From the NCBI GenBank assembly GCA_937893485.1, contig CALBJL010000205.1, positions 1 through 5,117 of the forward strand: a DNA stretch of 5,117 bases, given 5' to 3'. This DNA is from an uncultured bacterium (GTDB lineage Bacteria; Bacillota; Clostridia; Lachnospirales; Lachnospiraceae). The position numbers and the translations under genes were made by a program. Below the pieces are notes generated by a model. The model ran no database searches, had not been told where the DNA came from, and worked only from the letters and a program-made list of their open reading frames with translations. Shown piece by piece: positions 1 through 5,117 of this stretch. Position 1 is the first letter of the stretch. Every line of letters begins with the position of its first letter.

Positions 1-169
1 CCCGTTCATATCGCCGGTCAAACGTTCCAAGATGCTTATAGACCGCCAAAAACGTATCCTGAGTGAGATCCTGTGCATCGAACGGGTTGCCACAGGTTTT
101 ATAGCAGATGCTATACACCAGCCTCTCATACTGCTTTAGCAGATATGAAAAATACTGGTCGATATCCAT
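1..169 (-). CDS. ECF-type sigma-70 factor, N-terminal part (cut by window edge)
   Basis: Translating the minus strand from the ATG at 169-167 gives 56 residues, open to the window edge. It begins MDIDQYFSYLLKQYERLVYS and continues with the run DAQDLTQDTFLAVYKHL at about residues 35-51. This is the signature of sigma-70 region 2 in extracytoplasmic-function sigma factors: the YERLVYSICYK helix, then the acidic D-A-x-D-L-x-Q-x-T-F core that contacts RNA polymerase and melts the -10 element. Region 4, which reads the -35 element, would lie off the window. The product should redirect RNA polymerase in the cytoplasm to a small regulon; the signal and any anti-sigma factor are not visible. The start is uncertain. 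The best Shine-Dalgarno (AAAGGGGGTG, 203-194) is about 25 bases upstream of this ATG, and an in-frame GTG at 196-194 lies inside it. I chose ATG-169 because the family homology begins right after it. The gene is not in the supplied ORF calls only because it is truncated. Confidence 0.88.
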   Translation of the reverse strand, partial: MDIDQYFSYLLKQYERLVYSICYKTCGNPFDAQDLTQDTFLAVYKHLGTFDRRYER

Positions 170-234
170 GTCTGATCTGTTTTCGATGCATCCCACCCCC
201 TTTGTTTTTCTGTTTCTTTTTCTGTCTGCTAATC

Positions 235-264
235 ACTATAACGTATGTGCGTGCGGTATGTCTT
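235..264 (-). promoter_or_regulatory. Putative promoter of the ECF sigma factor gene
   Basis: On the minus strand, AAGACA (264-259), an 18-base spacer and TATAGT (240-235) resemble a sigma-A promoter: the -10 matches 5 of 6 consensus bases and the -35 matches 4 of 6. Transcription would start near 228, leaving an untranslated leader of roughly 60 bases that is purine-rich and contains the Shine-Dalgarno-like run at 203-194. The same stretch also reads TGAAGA (267-262), 17 bases, CGTTAT (244-239), which loosely resembles a TGAAAC/CGT ECF promoter. Which one is used cannot be decided from the sequence. Confidence 0.45.
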
Positions 265-286
265 CACATTTTTTCATTTAGGAAAT

Positions 287-308
287 AAAGAGTCGCTTGC
301 GACTCTTT
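287..308. terminator. Perfect hairpin with CTTG tetraloop, weak terminator candidate
   Basis: A 9-bp perfect stem closes on the tetraloop CTTG (plus strand), a loop known for unusual stability when closed by G-C. On the minus strand the stem is followed by a short, interrupted T run (TTTATTT counting the stem end). It could act as a second stop for transcripts leaving the secreted-protein gene, or simply be the outer hairpin of the structured block at 287-465. The T run is too poor to call it a confident terminator. Confidence 0.35.
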
Positions 309-425
309 CGCGCCCGAGCGGTATGCGAAGCATTTACTTCATCTCCGCGAGGGAGCATGAAGTCCTGTGGACTTCAGATTTGCTCCGACCGAAGTGGCAA
401 CGTAGATGCGCATCCTCGCGGAGCG

Positions 426-464
426 TTTTTGATTCATAGGAAGGAATTTCCTATGAATCAAAAA
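426..464. repeat. 17-bp perfect inverted repeat, 5-base loop
   Basis: The arm TTTTTGATTCATAGGAA (426-442) is exactly complementary to 448-464, separated by GGAAT. It is AT-rich, so it is less likely to be a terminator than the GC-richer hairpin beside it. It shares its outer A/T bases (461-464) with the stem of the terminator at 461-490, so the two hairpins compete for those bases. It probably marks one edge of the structured block at 287-465. Confidence 0.7.
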
Positions 465-490
465 ATGGCGCGGAAATCCACGCCATTTTT
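461..490 (-). terminator. Rho-independent terminator of the secreted-protein gene, possibly bidirectional
   Basis: On the minus strand AAAAATGGCG (490-481) pairs with CGCCATTTTT (470-461) over a 10-base loop region, and one further T follows at 460. Two or three extra pairs (GGA/TCC) can form inside after one mismatch. The hairpin lies 24 bases past the TAA stop of the secreted-protein gene. Because the stem has an A tract on one side and a T tract on the other, it could also stop plus-strand transcription, though no plus-strand gene is seen here. Confidence 0.85.
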
Positions 491-513
491 GTTCCATCCG
501 TTTTCGGTTGTAT

Positions 514-2313
514 TTACTTATTTCCTTTTGTCGTCGCACGGATTGCTGATCTGGCGATATATACCTTTTCGCCATCGACGATCCGGTATGCCTTGATCAC
601 ATAACGGTATGCCGTGCCGCCCTTCAGACCTTTGACCGTATAGCCGGTTCTTGTGCCTTTTACCGTGCGCTGCAGTTTCAACCGGTAGGTTTTATTTTTC
701 GTGTTGCGCGGTGCTGCATAGATCTCGTAGCCGTCCGCTCCTTCGACCTTTTCCCACGTGAGCTTCTGGGTCGTTTTTGTCGTCCTGCCTGCGCTCATTT
801 CCAGCTTTACAGGTGTCACCTCCGGCTGTTCAGCCGAACTATCATCTTCATCCGGGATGACATCTTCCTTCGTGTCAGACGGCTGTTCAGGCTGCACGGG
901 TGTGACAGCTCCACCACCGGAACTACTTCCACCACCGGAACTGCTTCCTCCGCCACTCGGTGCAGACAGCTTCGGAATCACGGTAATATCTGTCTTTTCA
1001 TCACAGACCGTACAGTGATGGCTCTTGCTGCCCTCTGTCGTCGTGGTTGCCTCCACATCGACGGTCCATTCAGCAGAAAATTTGTGTGCCGCTTTTACAA
1101 CAACATCTGAATCGACCAGATCTCCGCACTTGGTACATTCCGTGTGCCCGATGCCATCGACCGTACAGGTCGGTGCGTGCTCACCGGTTCCGGTATAGAG
1201 GATATCACCTGCAACGTGCTCACACTCGGATCTGGTGATCCACACCTCCACCTGCTCATTCACGTAGTTGCCCTTATCCGCACCCGTATATTCTGCGGTG
1301 GCAGCTTGTGGCACGCCGATCTCCAGCTCTTTATCCTGATCGGCAGCCGCCCATACCCAGTCAGCCGGCAGCTTGACATCGCCTACCTTCGTCACACTCC
1401 TGGAAACACCCTTCACCGTATCCGGCATGTGCGGCGCATTCGCTGCTTTCTGTACATTCAACGTACTTTTTAATTCGACAGATACATATTTTTTCTGATC
1501 TGCCGGAGTAAACACGATCTCATATTCTGTCGCATTGCTGTCTGCCACGGTCGGGCGCACATCCGGCTCCTTCCATGTAAATGTACCTGCGACCTCCGTG
1601 TCATCCTCTCCACTGACCTTCATCGCTCCGTTTCTGAGTTCAGAATCGCCCAGTGTCTCTCCGTATGTGATCGCCGTCGGCATCGGCTGTTGTTTAACTA
1701 CCGGTGTGATCTGGTTGATCAGGATCTGTGCTCTCGCCTTCGCCCCTTCTATCGTCAGAAGTCCCCAATACTCTCCGGCATCCACCGGTTTTCCGGCAAT
1801 CGATATGTCAGTCGGTCCCATATCACCCTTCACATAAACGATGTCCGGCAGGGTGATGCCAAGCTCCTGAGGAGTTTTATTAACAACTTTGCCGCCTTCG
1901 CTGACACTCACCGCTACACGGCATCCGATCTCCTGTCCGGTATAGATTGTGTTAACTCCTTGTATTGTAATCTGTACACTCTTATATGGACATGTACTGT
2001 CACAGGTGGCTCCAATAAAATTGGTATAACCCGATGCCACATAGGTCCAGTGGTGGGTATGTTCTTCAATCGCACCACCGCTCGCCGTAGAACTGCCATT
2101 TGTGCTATCATAAACGGCGACTGCTGACTGCTGCTCCTGTATACCATCCGCGAGCGGTTCCGACGCTGCGACCGCCGCCTGCGTCTCCGTCGTCTGTGCA
2201 GCAGCCACTGACGCTGACAGATCGAGCGATCCCCCGATCATCGCGAGTGACAACCCCGCCGCCAATAACTGCTTTGGAATATTTCTCCATCCTGCCTTTA
2301 ATTTTAATCTCAT
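514..2313 (-). CDS. Secreted mosaic protein: MBG/Ig-like modules, Cys/His region, Gly-Ser linker, C-terminal fibronectin type III domain
   Basis: A 599-residue exported protein of unknown specific role, probably a surface or matrix-type adhesin (inference). I start it at ATG-2313, which has GGAGGA 7 bases upstream; the earlier in-frame ATG at 2328 overlaps that site. Residues 1-39 form a signal peptide (basic start, hydrophobic LLAAGLSLAMIGG core, likely cleavage after VAAA). Residues about 85-200 hold an HTHHW..ATC motif and an Ig-like module ending in DAGEYWGLLTIEGA. Residues about 205-288 match the MBG type (AITYGETLGDSEL, VAGTFTWKEPDVRPTVADS, YEIVFTPADQKKY). Residues about 290-360 hold a further module (LPADWVWAAADQDKELEIG, ADKGNY). 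Residues 364-447 are Cys/His-rich with CTKC and CTVC knuckles. A GGGSSSGGGSSSGGG linker and an acidic Pro-rich stretch follow. Residues about 500-596 are a fibronectin type III domain (KLTWEKVEGADGYEIY, GLKGGTAYRYVIKAY). No LPXTG motif, SLH domain, choline-binding repeat or C-terminal membrane helix is present, so release or non-covalent retention is expected. No catalytic domain is recognisable. Confidence 0.9.
   Translation of the reverse strand: MRLKLKAGWRNIPKQLLAAGLSLAMIGGSLDLSASVAAAQTTETQAAVAASEPLADGIQEQQSAVAVYDSTNGSSTASGGAIEEHTHHWTYVASGYTNFIGATCDSTCPYKSVQITIQGVNTIYTGQEIGCRVAVSVSEGGKVVNKTPQELGITLPDIVYVKGDMGPTDISIAGKPVDAGEYWGLLTIEGAKARAQILINQITPVVKQQPMPTAITYGETLGDSELRNGAMKVSGEDDTEVAGTFTWKEPDVRPTVADSNATEYEIVFTPADQKKYVSVELKSTLNVQKAANAPHMPDTVKGVSRSVTKVGDVKLPADWVWAAADQDKELEIGVPQAATAEYTGADKGNYVNEQVEVWITRSECEHVAGDILYTGTGEHAPTCTVDGIGHTECTKCGDLVDSDVVVKAAHKFSAEWTVDVEATTTTEGSKSHHCTVCDEKTDITVIPKLSAPSGGGSSSGGGSSSGGGAVTPVQPEQPSDTKEDVIPDEDDSSAEQPEVTPVKLEMSAGRTTKTTQKLTWEKVEGADGYEIYAAPRNTKNKTYRLKLQRTVKGTRTGYTVKGLKGGTAYRYVIKAYRIVDGEKVYIARSAIRATTKGNK
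910..954 (-). repeat. In-gene tandem repeat coding for the Gly/Ser linker
   Basis: The DNA codes for GGGSSSGGGSSSGGG at residues 454-468 of the secreted protein. The 18-base unit is near-identical between copies, so the linker can lengthen or shorten by replication slippage without changing frame. It separates the Cys/His region from the acidic stretch and the fibronectin type III domain, and probably acts as a flexible spacer. Confidence 0.8.
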
Positions 2314-2320
2314 AATTTGT

Positions 2321-2326
2321 TCCTCC
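2321..2326 (-). promoter_or_regulatory. Ribosome binding site that fixes the start of the secreted protein
   Basis: GGAGGA on the minus strand lies 7 bases before ATG-2313. Starting at ATG-2328 would place this site inside the coding sequence and leave the start without a comparable site, so the 599-residue form is preferred over the 604-residue one. Confidence 0.85.
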
Positions 2327-2354
2327 ATATTTCCATTACCAGTATTACTCTTTC

Positions 2355-2383
2355 ACTATACACGTAATTCCAGATAATGTAAA
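2355..2383 (-). promoter_or_regulatory. Sigma-A type promoter of the secreted-protein gene
   Basis: On the minus strand TTTACA (2383-2378), a 17-base spacer and TATAGT (2360-2355) each match 5 of 6 consensus bases with the ideal spacing. Transcription should begin near 2348, giving a leader of about 35 bases before the ribosome binding site and ATG-2313. This makes the secreted-protein gene able to be expressed without the upstream importer operon. No clear operator repeat is visible around it. Confidence 0.8.
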
Positions 2384-2456
2384 TCCTCCCAAAGTATGAG
2401 ATGGGCAAAAAAATGTGACCTCCGAAAAGCCTTTTGTCTGATAGAAGCTCTCTATC
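2384..2456 (-). other. Gap after the importer operon: weak hairpin at the stop codon, poly-T run, no convincing terminator
   Basis: Minus-strand GATAGA (2456-2451) pairs with TCTATC (2445-2440) around the TAG stop of the second permease; the stem is only 6 bp and AT-rich, with no T run directly after it. A run of seven T follows much later (2413-2407), preceded only by weak pairing around AAAAGGCTTTT. I cannot call a reliable terminator, so some read-through from the importer operon into the secreted-protein gene is possible. Confidence 0.4.
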
Positions 2457-3294
2457 CCTTTACCGCGCCTGCGGTCAGTCCGTCTACGATCTGGTTACTG
2501 AAACAGCAATATACGACGATCGTCGGTATGATGGCGATGATGATCGCCGCAAACATCTGCACATAGTTCGTATTATACGGTCCTACGAACTTGGACAGTG
2601 ATACCGGCAGTGTTTTTTTCAGATCATTTGAGATAAATACCATTGCCAGCAACAGCTCATTCCAGTTCGCGACGAACGACATCAGTCCGGTCACAAACAG
2701 TCCGGTTTTAGACAACGGAACTGCGATCGTGCTAAAGCATTTGTAGATGTTACATCCGTCGATACAAGCTGCCTCGAAGATCTCCTGCGGCATGTTTTCA
2801 AAAAAGCCTTCCATAATATAAATCGTAATCGGCAGCGAGAAGGTCACATACGGAAGAATCAGTCCACTCAGATTATTATACAGACCAATACTCGAAAACG
2901 TCTTAAACAGCGGGATCAATACACAGTGAATCGGCACCATCATTCCGATCAGGAAATAGGTCATCATCAGTCTGGAAAACTTCCAGCGCATTCTTGCAAT
3001 CGCAAACGCCGCCATTGAACCAAATACAAGGCTCAGAACCAGTGCTGTCACACAGACGATCGCAGAATTCAGCGTCGCCTTGCCGAGATATCCTGCCGTC
3101 CACGCAAACGTGTAGTTTTCCCACTGGATACGTTTGGGCAGTGCAAACGGTGAGGTAAAAATCTCCGCATTGTCCTTGACTGAAACAAGCAGCATCCACA
3201 GCAGCGGTGCCAGATAGATAAACGCGAGAATGATCAAAAACGCATAGATCACGATCCGGGACACGCTCAGTTTTTTTCTATTATTTCTTTTCAT
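2452..3294 (-). CDS. Carbohydrate ABC transporter permease, MalG/MsmG-like (CUT1 family)
   Basis: A 280-residue inner-membrane subunit that, with the permease encoded just upstream, forms the channel of a sugar importer. The basic N-terminus (MKRNNRKK) is followed by a first membrane helix at about residues 13-36, and further hydrophobic segments lie near 78-100, 108-130, 142-162, 196-222 and 245-265. The cytoplasmic EAA loop that docks the ATPase is clear at residues 174-193 (EAACIDGCN, ending in ...IAVP). The C-terminus GLTAGAVKG is typical of the MalG group, and the length is normal for it. The start is supported by GGAGGAGA 6-13 bases upstream. Only 18 bases separate it from the preceding permease stop, so the two are surely cotranscribed. 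The substrate cannot be told from the sequence; oligosaccharides are usual for the family. Confidence 0.95.
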   Translation of the reverse strand: MKRNNRKKLSVSRIVIYAFLIILAFIYLAPLLWMLLVSVKDNAEIFTSPFALPKRIQWENYTFAWTAGYLGKATLNSAIVCVTALVLSLVFGSMAAFAIARMRWKFSRLMMTYFLIGMMVPIHCVLIPLFKTFSSIGLYNNLSGLILPYVTFSLPITIYIMEGFFENMPQEIFEAACIDGCNIYKCFSTIAVPLSKTGLFVTGLMSFVANWNELLLAMVFISNDLKKTLPVSLSKFVGPYNTNYVQMFAAIIIAIIPTIVVYCCFSNQIVDGLTAGAVKG

Positions 3295-3312
3295 GCCAGT
3301 TCTCCTCCCGTC

Positions 3313-4200
3313 CTACATTTCATATGAGTCAACTTTGACAAACTTGTTGATGATAAAGGTCATAACCAGGCACAGGACGAGCAGAACCACACCGATCGCA
3401 CTCGCGTAGCCGTATTTGAAATATTTGAAGCCCTGTGTATACAGATGCGTTGCCAGCACTTCGGTCTGATGGTTCGGTCCTGCCTCCGTCATGTTGAAGA
3501 TCAGATCGAAAAATTTTAGCGAACCGATACAGTTCAGCGACATTGCGGTCGCTACCATCGGACGGATCAGCGGCAGTGTGATATGTAAAAATGCCTGTTT
3601 TTTCGTTGCTCCGTCGATATAGGATGCCTCGTACAGGCTCTTGTCAATACCGGAGATCTGCGCCATATACAGCATCATCGACTGTCCGACATACTGCCAC
3701 AGTGCGACAAACGCGATCACCTTCATCGGAAGATTGATAAAGCCTTTGACATCCATCAGCCACAACGGTCCCTGAATACCCCATGCCGCTAAAATCTGGT
3801 TGATACCCAGCTTCGGGCTGAAAATGAACATCCACAACAGACCGAGCGCTGCGGATGACAGCACGCAGGGCAGATAATACACATTTTTAAAGAAGTTTCT
3901 TCCTTTTTCAATATTGGTCAGCAGTGCCGCCAGCAGCAGACCCATAACAAGCTGCGACACACACGAGAACACCATAAAAAACAGTGAATTTTTGAGCGCA
4001 ATACGCATCGTCTTATCGTTCAAAAATAACTGTCTGTAATTTTCGAATCCAATAAATTCCGGCTTTGTCAATGCATCATAGCTGCACAGTGAATAGTACA
4101 ATGACTGGCAGATCGGAATAAACAAAACAAACGTAAATAGCAGGAATGCCGGTGCGACAAAAAAGATAATCGCTTTTTTATTCCTCAATAATTTGTCCAT
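3313..4200 (-). CDS. Carbohydrate ABC transporter permease, MalF/MsmF-like (CUT1 family)
   Basis: A 295-residue inner-membrane subunit and the partner of the next permease. I start it at ATG-4200, where GGAGG lies 5 bases upstream; extending to ATG-4245 would add 15 residues without membrane character and would read through the intercistronic hairpin. After MDKLLRNKK a first helix covers about residues 10-33. Other hydrophobic segments lie near 70-95, 108-128, 160-180, 213-230 and 264-286. The EAA loop is at 191-210 (EASYIDGATKKQAF, ending ITLP). The following FDLIFNMTEAGPNHQTEVLA matches the conserved stretch of sugar permeases of this group. Length is normal for the Gram-positive members, which lack the long periplasmic loop of Escherichia coli MalF. 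It is the second gene of an SBP-permease-permease operon. Confidence 0.95.
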   Translation of the reverse strand: MDKLLRNKKAIIFFVAPAFLLFTFVLFIPICQSLYYSLCSYDALTKPEFIGFENYRQLFLNDKTMRIALKNSLFFMVFSCVSQLVMGLLLAALLTNIEKGRNFFKNVYYLPCVLSSAALGLLWMFIFSPKLGINQILAAWGIQGPLWLMDVKGFINLPMKVIAFVALWQYVGQSMMLYMAQISGIDKSLYEASYIDGATKKQAFLHITLPLIRPMVATAMSLNCIGSLKFFDLIFNMTEAGPNHQTEVLATHLYTQGFKYFKYGYASAIGVVLLVLCLVMTFIINKFVKVDSYEM

Positions 4201-4223
4201 AAAAACCTCCAGAATTTTAGAAA

Positions 4224-4253
4224 CTGCGGGACCGGTCCTTTCCAATCCCGCAG
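4224..4253 (-). promoter_or_regulatory. Intercistronic hairpin between binding protein and first permease
   Basis: CTGCGGGA and TCCCGCAG form a perfect 8-bp GC-rich stem around a 14-base loop, in the 80-base gap between the solute-binding protein stop and the permease start. The loop also contains part of a small palindrome (GGACCGGTCC, minus strand) that could form an alternative fold. Only a weak T stretch (TTTCT) follows, so it should act as a partial terminator or as a 3' stabiliser of the binding-protein message. Such hairpins are well known between malE and malF and in similar operons, and give more binding protein than permease. Confidence 0.7.
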
Positions 4254-4280
4254 CCAGCTCTTATTCGTCCTATTATCTGA

Positions 4281-5117
4281 TTATTTCCACACGTTGTTTA
4301 CATAGAAATCTTCAATCGTCTGTAAGCCTTCTTCTACCGGAGTGCCAAGATAAATAGATACCATTGCATCGTCAAAAGTAGATCCTGCCTCCGTAGAAGC
4401 CAGTGACTCGTTGTAGAATCCAAAGGTAGATGAAGCATTGCTGAATACATCCATAACATATGCAAGCTGGGCAGGTGCCTTGTCTGCATCGTATTCAACC
4501 TTTGTTACCGGAATCTTTCCACCGACCTCAGCCGTATACTTCTGGGCGGTATCGTCTGTGAAATACTTCATGAATGCAAGAACAGCCTCTTTGTGCTCGG
4601 TATTTGCACTCATTGCTAAACTGTCAGACTTTGCGATCACTCTGCCGTTTGTTCCGGGGAATGCGAATACACCACACTTATCCTCGAAATCAGGGTTTGA
4701 TCCGTTGATCTGAGCGATTGCCCATGATCCCTGGATAAGCATTGCAGCTTCCTCATTATAGAAGTTTGCGGTTGCAACGTCATTGGTATCTCCGGCTGCT
4801 GTCGCCTGGAAATACTTTGACAGCTCGAGCATCTTGTTTGCTGCTGTCACTACGTTAGAATCTGTCCAGTGAGCAGTACCTGCATCAATCGCATCCAGAT
4901 CCACGCCCTCTGCGTCACACAGATAACCTGCTAACATGGATAAGCACCATGCAGTACCTGCGGAAATCGAAATCGGTGTGTAACCTGCTGCCTGTAACTT
5001 TTCACAAGCATCAAGTAATCCATCCCAGTCAGTCGGCATTGTGCTGATACCGGCCTTTTCAAACATCTCTGTATTGTAGAATACACATGCTGCTGCGATA
5101 TTTAAAGGAACTGCATA
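4281..5117 (-). CDS. Extracellular sugar-binding protein of an ABC importer, C-terminal part (cut by window edge)
   Basis: The frame is open to the window edge and gives 278 residues (17 more than from the internal Met at 5066, beginning YAVPLNIAAACVFYNTEMFE). It matches family 1 solute-binding proteins: the FYNTEMFEKAGI..PTDWDGLLDACEKLQAAGYTPI stretch, the EEAAMLIQGSWAI motif at about residues 122-134, and KIPVTK near 185-191. These proteins sit outside the membrane, held by an N-terminal lipid in Gram-positives, bind a sugar and hand it to the permeases. Members usually have 400-450 residues, so about a third, with the signal peptide and lipobox Cys, lies off the window. Aromatic residues such as the W in GTAWCLS and in GSWAI are candidates for sugar stacking. 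It is followed by the hairpin at 4224-4253 and the two permease genes. The ligand is not identifiable. Confidence 0.93.
   Translation of the reverse strand, partial: YAVPLNIAAACVFYNTEMFEKAGISTMPTDWDGLLDACEKLQAAGYTPISISAGTAWCLSMLAGYLCDAEGVDLDAIDAGTAHWTDSNVVTAANKMLELSKYFQATAAGDTNDVATANFYNEEAAMLIQGSWAIAQINGSNPDFEDKCGVFAFPGTNGRVIAKSDSLAMSANTEHKEAVLAFMKYFTDDTAQKYTAEVGGKIPVTKVEYDADKAPAQLAYVMDVFSNASSTFGFYNESLASTEAGSTFDDAMVSIYLGTPVEEGLQTIEDFYVNNVWK

Larger units (their letters stand above)
287..465. repeat. Structured non-coding block of nested inverted repeats (REP/MITE-like)
   Basis: Almost every base here can pair with another nearby. On the plus strand, hairpin one is AAAGAGTCG/CGACTCTTT (287-295 with 300-308, CTTG tetraloop). 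A long-range arm CTCCGCGAGG (343-352) pairs with CCTCGCGGAG (414-423). Inside it, GAGCA (353-357) pairs with TGCTC (381-385) and TGAAGTCC (358-365) with GGACTTCA (369-376). GATGCGCATC (405-414) is a perfect palindrome. The last hairpin has a 17-bp perfect stem (426-442 with 448-464). No long coding frame with family features occupies it. It lies between the terminator of the secreted-protein gene and the promoter of the sigma gene, where small repetitive elements tend to be tolerated. That it is repeated elsewhere in the genome is inference. It could instead be a structured RNA, or part of a compound 3' end. Confidence 0.5.

Noticed and set aside
287..465. CRISPR array or transposon end
   Set aside because: The repeats are inverted rather than direct with equal spacers, and no transposase fragment or target duplication could be seen.
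339..575. 78-codon minus-strand ORF
   Set aside because: It overlaps the end of the secreted-protein gene in another frame and then runs through the terminator and the inverted-repeat block. It has no family features and no fitting ribosome binding site.
73..596. Overlapping plus-strand ORFs of 64-99 codons
   Set aside because: They lie antisense to the sigma gene or within the structured block, have odd composition (Cys/Phe/Arg-rich) and no convincing ribosome binding sites.
514..2313. Glycoside hydrolase or peptidase activity for the secreted protein
   Set aside because: All recognisable parts are binding or spacer modules, and no catalytic motif was found.
758..2315. Several plus-strand ORFs of 60-145 codons
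   Set aside because: All are antisense to the secreted-protein gene, whose domain matches are clear; their translations show no recognisable domains.
2314..2450. Riboswitch or T-box in the leader of the secreted-protein gene
   Set aside because: The predicted leader is only about 35 bases and has no conserved aptamer core.
2903..3199. 98-codon minus-strand ORF inside the second permease
   Set aside because: It is out of frame within a permease that has intact membrane segments and an EAA loop, and has no membrane or domain pattern of its own.
4438..4713. 91-codon plus-strand ORF
   Set aside because: It is antisense to the conserved solute-binding protein and is a shadow of that frame.

Overview
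All recognisable genes in this window lie on the minus strand, so transcription runs from high to low coordinates. The protein families, the Shine-Dalgarno sequences (GGAGG type), the intermediate base composition and the mosaic secreted protein point to a gut-type Firmicute, most likely of the Lachnospiraceae. That taxonomic call is inference from style; no marker gene is present.

Region by region in the direction of transcription. (1) 5117-4281 is the C-terminal part of an extracellular solute-binding protein of a sugar ABC importer; its N-terminus lies outside the window. (2) 4200-3313 and 3294-2452 are the two membrane permeases of the same importer (MalF/MsmF-like, then MalG/MsmG-like), each with a clear EAA loop and ribosome binding site. 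A GC-rich hairpin lies between the binding protein and the first permease, a position where such structures commonly lower permease output relative to the binding protein. No ATPase gene is visible, as in many Gram-positive CUT1 operons that share an MsmX-type ATPase. (3) 2383-2355 is a near-consensus sigma-A promoter that starts a separate unit, a secreted mosaic protein of 599 residues (2313-514). It has a signal peptide, tandem MBG/Ig-like modules, a Cys/His-rich zinc-ribbon-like region, a Gly/Ser linker and a C-terminal fibronectin type III domain. (4) 490-461 is a strong rho-independent terminator. (5) 465-287 is a non-coding block made almost entirely of nested inverted repeats, resembling a small repetitive mobile or REP-like element. 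(6) From 264 down to the window edge there is a putative promoter and the first 56 residues of an ECF sigma factor, cut off at base 1.

The importer genes work together: the lipid-anchored binding protein captures an oligosaccharide or sugar and passes it to the permease pair, driven by an ATPase encoded elsewhere. The secreted protein may be an adhesin or surface-associated protein, but it has its own promoter and no visible wall anchor, so a link to the importer is only positional. The ECF sigma factor is another separate unit. I saw no tRNA, rRNA, CRISPR array, transposase or complete mobile element. The most unusual part of the window is the structured block at 287-465, followed by the odd translation-start region of the sigma factor gene.
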